Below are positions 14,456 to 16,495 of a stretch of 16,495 nt of DNA, piece after piece. The notes under the pieces are model-generated. The model was given only the letters and a program-made list of their open reading frames with translations, did not search any database and had not been told where the DNA came from. Each line of letters opens with the position of its first letter. Within the stretch, counting starts at the first letter, position 1. Both the position numbers and the translations under genes were made by a program. Source of the DNA: an uncultured Collinsella sp. (lineage in GTDB: Bacteria > Actinomycetota > Coriobacteriia > Coriobacteriales > Coriobacteriaceae); assembly GCA_958419975.1 (NCBI GenBank), contig CATZIG010000022.1, forward strand, positions 1 to 16,495, read 5' to 3'.

Positions 14456-14566
14456 GTCCGCGTATTTGCTGCGCAAATACGCGTCGGCTTCGGCCGCCCT
14501 CGCCGGCTCGCTGCGGACGCTGCGCGTCCGCTTGGCGCTCGCCCCCTCGCGGGTTCGAGTCCCACC
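14456..14566. repeat. GC-rich insert with two hairpins of the same centre
   Basis: This stretch replaces the missing tRNA body. It holds CGCGTATTTG-CTGCG-CAAATACGCG (14459-14483) and GCGGACG-CTGCG-CGTCCGC (14513-14531): perfect stems with the same five-base loop. It ends with GGGTTCGAGTCCCACC (14551-14566), which looks like a + strand tRNA T-arm; its GTCCCACC is the inverted copy of GGTGGGAC at 14448-14455. No gene is evident in it. Confidence 0.7.
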
Positions 14567-14573
14567 GGCATCT

Positions 14574-14613
14574 AAAAGAAACGAGCCCGCATCCCTGGGG
14601 GACACGGGCTCGT
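14574..14613 (-). terminator. Intrinsic terminator of tRNA-Leu
   Basis: On the - strand the nine-base stem ACGAGCCCG/CGGGCTCGT (14581-14589 with 14605-14613) has a 15-base loop and is followed by TTCTTTT. It begins 11 bases after the CCA end of the tRNA, the normal position for a tRNA terminator. Confidence 0.82.
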
Positions 14614-14623
14614 AAACAATACG

Positions 14624-14708
14624 TGGTAGGGGCGGTGGGACTCGAACCCACAATCCTTGCGGCGAGAGATTTTAAGTCTCCTGCGTATGCCAATTCCGCC
14701 ACGCCCCC
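14624..14708 (-). tRNA. tRNA-Leu (anticodon TAA)
   Basis: An 85-base tRNA with an encoded CCA (TGG at 14624-14626 on the + strand). On the - strand the acceptor GGGGGCG pairs with CGCCCCT. The D-arm contains GGCGGAATTGGCA. The anticodon arm GGAGA-CTTAAAA-TCTCT gives anticodon TAA. A long variable arm, typical of class II leucine tRNAs, precedes the T-arm GTGGG-TTCGAGT-CCCAC. It reads UUA, a rare codon in this GC-rich genome. It lies 31 bases after the stop of the helical-repeat gene on the same strand, so it could share its transcript or use TAGACT (14720-14725) as a -10 box. Confidence 0.96.
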
Positions 14709-14739
14709 GTGAGATTAGAAGTCTAGCACAAGCCGTCCG

Positions 14740-15363
14740 TTACGCGTTGACGGCCATCGAGTGTTGGCCCGACTTTTCCAAGTACTCGGCATACTTGGCC
14801 TCGTCGCCCTTGTTTTGGTATTGCAGGGCCAGCAGGTACTCCAGGCGGCAGCTCTTGACCTTGTCGTCACCGGCCTCCTTGCGCATGCGCTCCAGCTCGG
14901 GAATGTCGTTGTGGCGCTTGAGGATCATCGTGTCGTACATCAGCTGGCATTCGTGTGCGACTGCCTCGGCCTGGCCGCCCTCAAAACCCTTGATTTCGTG
15001 CAGCAGCTCCTTGGACTTTTTGCGGTCCTCCTGGCCAACGTAGTAGTTAAAAGCCTTGATCACCAGGTCGACGCGCTGCATCTTGGGCAGGTTGAGCCCC
15101 AACAGCAAATCGAACATCTCGTCGGCGCGCTTGTGGTCCTCGCGCAGCAGATATGAGTTCAGGCGCAGGTAGTCGCGGTTATAGCGCGGGTACAGCATGC
15201 TGGTGAGTTTGGCGTCGAGCAAACGATCGAACTCGTCCCACTGCTTGGCGGCCATGAGCTGCTGCAGGCGTTTAAACGTGGTGCGTTTTTTGACGCTAAA
15301 GAACACCGACACGGCGATACAGATGATGACGACGGCGGTCCAGAGGGTGCGGGAATCGGGCAT
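14740..15363 (-). CDS. Membrane-anchored helical-repeat (TPR-like) protein
   Basis: A 207-residue protein with an N-terminal membrane anchor (about residues 8-23, LWTAVVIICIAVSVFF) followed by Lys/Arg, so the bulk should face the cytosol. The rest is predicted by eye to be all helical, with repeating pairs of amphipathic helices such as KRLQQLMAAKQWDEFDRLLD, DYLRLNSYLLREDHKRADEMF and LEYLLALQYQNKGDEAKYAEYL, in TPR style. The start at 15363 has AAGGACC upstream on this strand. No catalytic motif is seen. It could be a scaffold or adaptor. It has no obvious link to the adjacent tRNA apart from possible co-transcription. Confidence 0.75.
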   Translation of the reverse strand: MPDSRTLWTAVVIICIAVSVFFSVKKRTTFKRLQQLMAAKQWDEFDRLLDAKLTSMLYPRYNRDYLRLNSYLLREDHKRADEMFDLLLGLNLPKMQRVDLVIKAFNYYVGQEDRKKSKELLHEIKGFEGGQAEAVAHECQLMYDTMILKRHNDIPELERMRKEAGDDKVKSCRLEYLLALQYQNKGDEAKYAEYLEKSGQHSMAVNA

Positions 15364-15526
15364 ATTAGGGTCCTTAGTCGCTCATAAAGCGAGCGGTATG
15401 ACAACACGTACTAGATGTATTATACGCAGCGCGCGAGCAAACTGGCATAAAAGCTCATCGAGGCCGAGCGCCATCGCTCGCTGCGGTACACTTACCTAAA
15501 GTAAACCATGAAGGGAGACATTACCT

Positions 15527-15814
15527 ATGAAGAAGATTGTTTTGGCTTGCGGTGCTGGCGCTGCTACTTCCACGCTCGTTGCCCAGAAGGTCGCCACCAT
15601 GCTCGACGCCAACGGTTACGCCGACAAGTACGAGATCGTGCAGTGCGCCATCTCCGAGGCCAAGGACGTTTGCGACGAGGGCGCCGACCTGCTGATCGCC
15701 ACCACCGTTGCCCCCGAGGGCCTTACCTGCCCGTACGTGAGCGGCGTGCCCTTCATGACCGGCATGAACCGCGTCGCTGCCGAGAAGGCCGTCCTCGACG
15801 TCATGGCTCAGTAG
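15527..15814 (+). CDS. PTS IIB subunit, galactitol (GatB) type
   Basis: A 95-residue IIB protein of the phosphotransferase system. The N-terminus MKKIVLACGAGAATSTLVAQK carries the phospho-accepting Cys8 in the ACGxGxATST loop of the lactose/galactitol IIB fold. Its partner domains, IIA and the membrane IIC, are not next to it. The next gene encodes a VOC protein 11 bases downstream. ATG 15527 follows AAGGGAGA at 15509-15516. TACACT at 15487-15492 or TATACG at 15421-15426 could be -10 boxes, but neither is convincing. It may serve a IIC encoded elsewhere or act as a regulatory phosphocarrier. Confidence 0.88.
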   Translation: MKKIVLACGAGAATSTLVAQKVATMLDANGYADKYEIVQCAISEAKDVCDEGADLLIATTVAPEGLTCPYVSGVPFMTGMNRVAAEKAVLDVMAQ

Positions 15815-15825
15815 GCGCTACCTGT

Positions 15826-16200
15826 ATGAATGAGCAGAACGCCAATCCGGTCGAGCTCTTTGGCATGCGCGTTGCCCATGTGGGCATTAACGCCACCGAC
15901 CCGGCAGACGCCCTGGAGATCGCGGAGCTGTTCTCGACGATGATGGGTCTGCCCGTTATCGAGACCCCGGTTTCGTACTTTAACGATTCGCTGGTCGAGA
16001 TCATGAAGCAGAATGGCCGTGGCGCCAAGGGCCACATCGGCTTTGCCGTCAACGACATCGATGCGGCGGAGAAGTGGTTTGCCGACCGCGGGCTCGAGGT
16101 CAACGAGGAGTCGCGCGTGCTGCTGCCCGACGGCGGCACCAAACTCGTGTACTTTAAGCGCGAGTTCGCCGGCTTCGCCGTGCACCTGTGCCGCGACTAG
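15826..16200 (+). CDS. VOC-fold protein resembling the KDPG-aldolase accessory domain
   Basis: A 124-residue protein of the vicinal oxygen chelate (glyoxalase/bleomycin resistance) fold. From memory it closely resembles the extra C-terminal domain of some Firmicutes KHG/KDPG aldolases: shared landmarks are HVGINATD, VEIMK, GHIGFAVNDI, NEESRV and the ending GFAVHL. Here it stands alone, with no aldolase domain. The start ATG 15826 is 11 bases after the PTS IIB stop without a strong ribosome site, which suggests translational coupling. Its role may be in sugar-acid metabolism alongside the IIB, but that is inference. A bidirectional terminator follows. Confidence 0.75.
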   Translation: MNEQNANPVELFGMRVAHVGINATDPADALEIAELFSTMMGLPVIETPVSYFNDSLVEIMKQNGRGAKGHIGFAVNDIDAAEKWFADRGLEVNEESRVLLPDGGTKLVYFKREFAGFAVHLCRD

Positions 16201-16222
16201 CGCACAAGCTGCTATAGCTAGC

Positions 16223-16260
16223 AAAAAGGGATAGAGCCGCGTGGCCCTATCCCTTTATTT
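16223..16260. terminator. Bidirectional intrinsic terminator
   Basis: AAAGGGATAG (16225-16234) pairs perfectly with CTATCCCTTT (16247-16256), with a further GCC/GGC stem inside. A-rich sequence precedes it and T-rich sequence follows, so it can end both the VOC transcript (+) and the histidine kinase transcript (-). Confidence 0.88.
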
Positions 16261-16276
16261 ATGCCGAGGGGCATCC

Positions 16277-16495
16277 CTACCGTGGCAGGCGAATCGTAAA
16301 GCGGCTGCCGACGCCCTCGACTGAGGTCAGGCCAATGACGCCGCCATGGCTATCGACGATCCACTTGGCGATGGCGAGCCCCAGACCCGAGCCCTGCGCG
16401 CCGGCATCGCGTGCGTTGTCGGCGCGGTAGAACCGTTCAAACGCGTGAGCTGCGGATTCCTGGTTCATGCCGATGCCCTCGGCCTCAACACTTCT
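16277..16495 (-). CDS. Sensor histidine kinase, C-terminal fragment
   Basis: The last 72 or so residues of a two-component sensor kinase; the N-terminal part lies beyond the window edge. It contains part of the ATP-binding HATPase_c domain. EGIGM is the end of the G1 box (the usual first Asp position reads EAEG here), FERFYRAD is the F box, and GSGLGLAIAK is the G2 box. It ends with GSRFTIRLPR. An ATG at 16468 is internal, not the start. The response regulator and the signal it senses are not visible. Confidence 0.92.
   Translation of the reverse strand, partial: RSVEAEGIGMNQESAAHAFERFYRADNARDAGAQGSGLGLAIAKWIVDSHGGVIGLTSVEGVGSRFTIRLPR

Noticed and set aside
14322..14702. 126-residue - strand frame over the tRNA region
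   Set aside because: It translates the tRNA-Leu gene and terminator hairpins, a common false gene call.

Overview
The window is about 16.5 kb of mostly high-GC DNA with dense short-spaced operons. Its gene content and style fit a Coriobacteriia genome, most likely Collinsella (Actinomycetota). That assignment rests on codon style, the monofunctional HisB, and remembered family resemblance, not on a database search.

Layout. (1) 1-5860, + strand: most of a histidine operon in the order hisD (5' end cut off by the window), hisC, hisB, hisH, hisA, hisF, hisI, hisE. Several genes overlap or are only a few bases apart. hisG and any hisZ are not in view. (2) 6170-7081, - strand: a PHP-family histidinol-phosphatase (HisJ/HisK type) facing the operon. 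It supplies the dephosphorylation step that the short HisB lacks. (3) 7275-9230, + strand: a free-standing LarC C-terminal-type protein, a YfcE-type phosphoesterase and MazG. (4) 9270-10637, - strand: an AT-richer AAA/DUF4143 ATPase, preceded by three evenly spaced 19-bp direct repeats plus a partial fourth, then an AT-rich gap with a G10 tract. (5) 11018-14289, + strand: enolase with a strong terminator, a DivIC/FtsB-like division protein and a Ppx/GppA phosphatase. This resembles the common Gram-positive eno-divIC-ppx neighbourhood. (6) 14290-14708: a rearranged stretch with an inverted repeat, two copies of a terminator hairpin, a duplicated tRNA 3' end and an intact tRNA-Leu(TAA) on the - strand. 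(7) 14740-16495: a membrane-anchored helical-repeat protein (-), an orphan galactitol-type PTS IIB (+), a VOC protein resembling the accessory domain of some KDPG aldolases (+), a bidirectional terminator, and the C-terminus of a sensor histidine kinase (-).

How it works together. HisH and HisF form the imidazole-glycerol-phosphate synthase. HisE and HisI perform the two early phosphoribosyl-ATP/AMP steps, HisA the isomerisation, HisB the dehydration, HisC the transamination, HisJ the dephosphorylation and HisD the final oxidation. Only HisG (and possibly HisZ) is needed from outside to complete the pathway.

The least explained parts are non-coding: the iteron-like array before the ATPase, a perfect 31-bp inverted repeat between hisB and hisH, a nested palindromic element of about 313 bp filling the gap between hisE and hisJ, and the tRNA-Leu 3'-end duplication.
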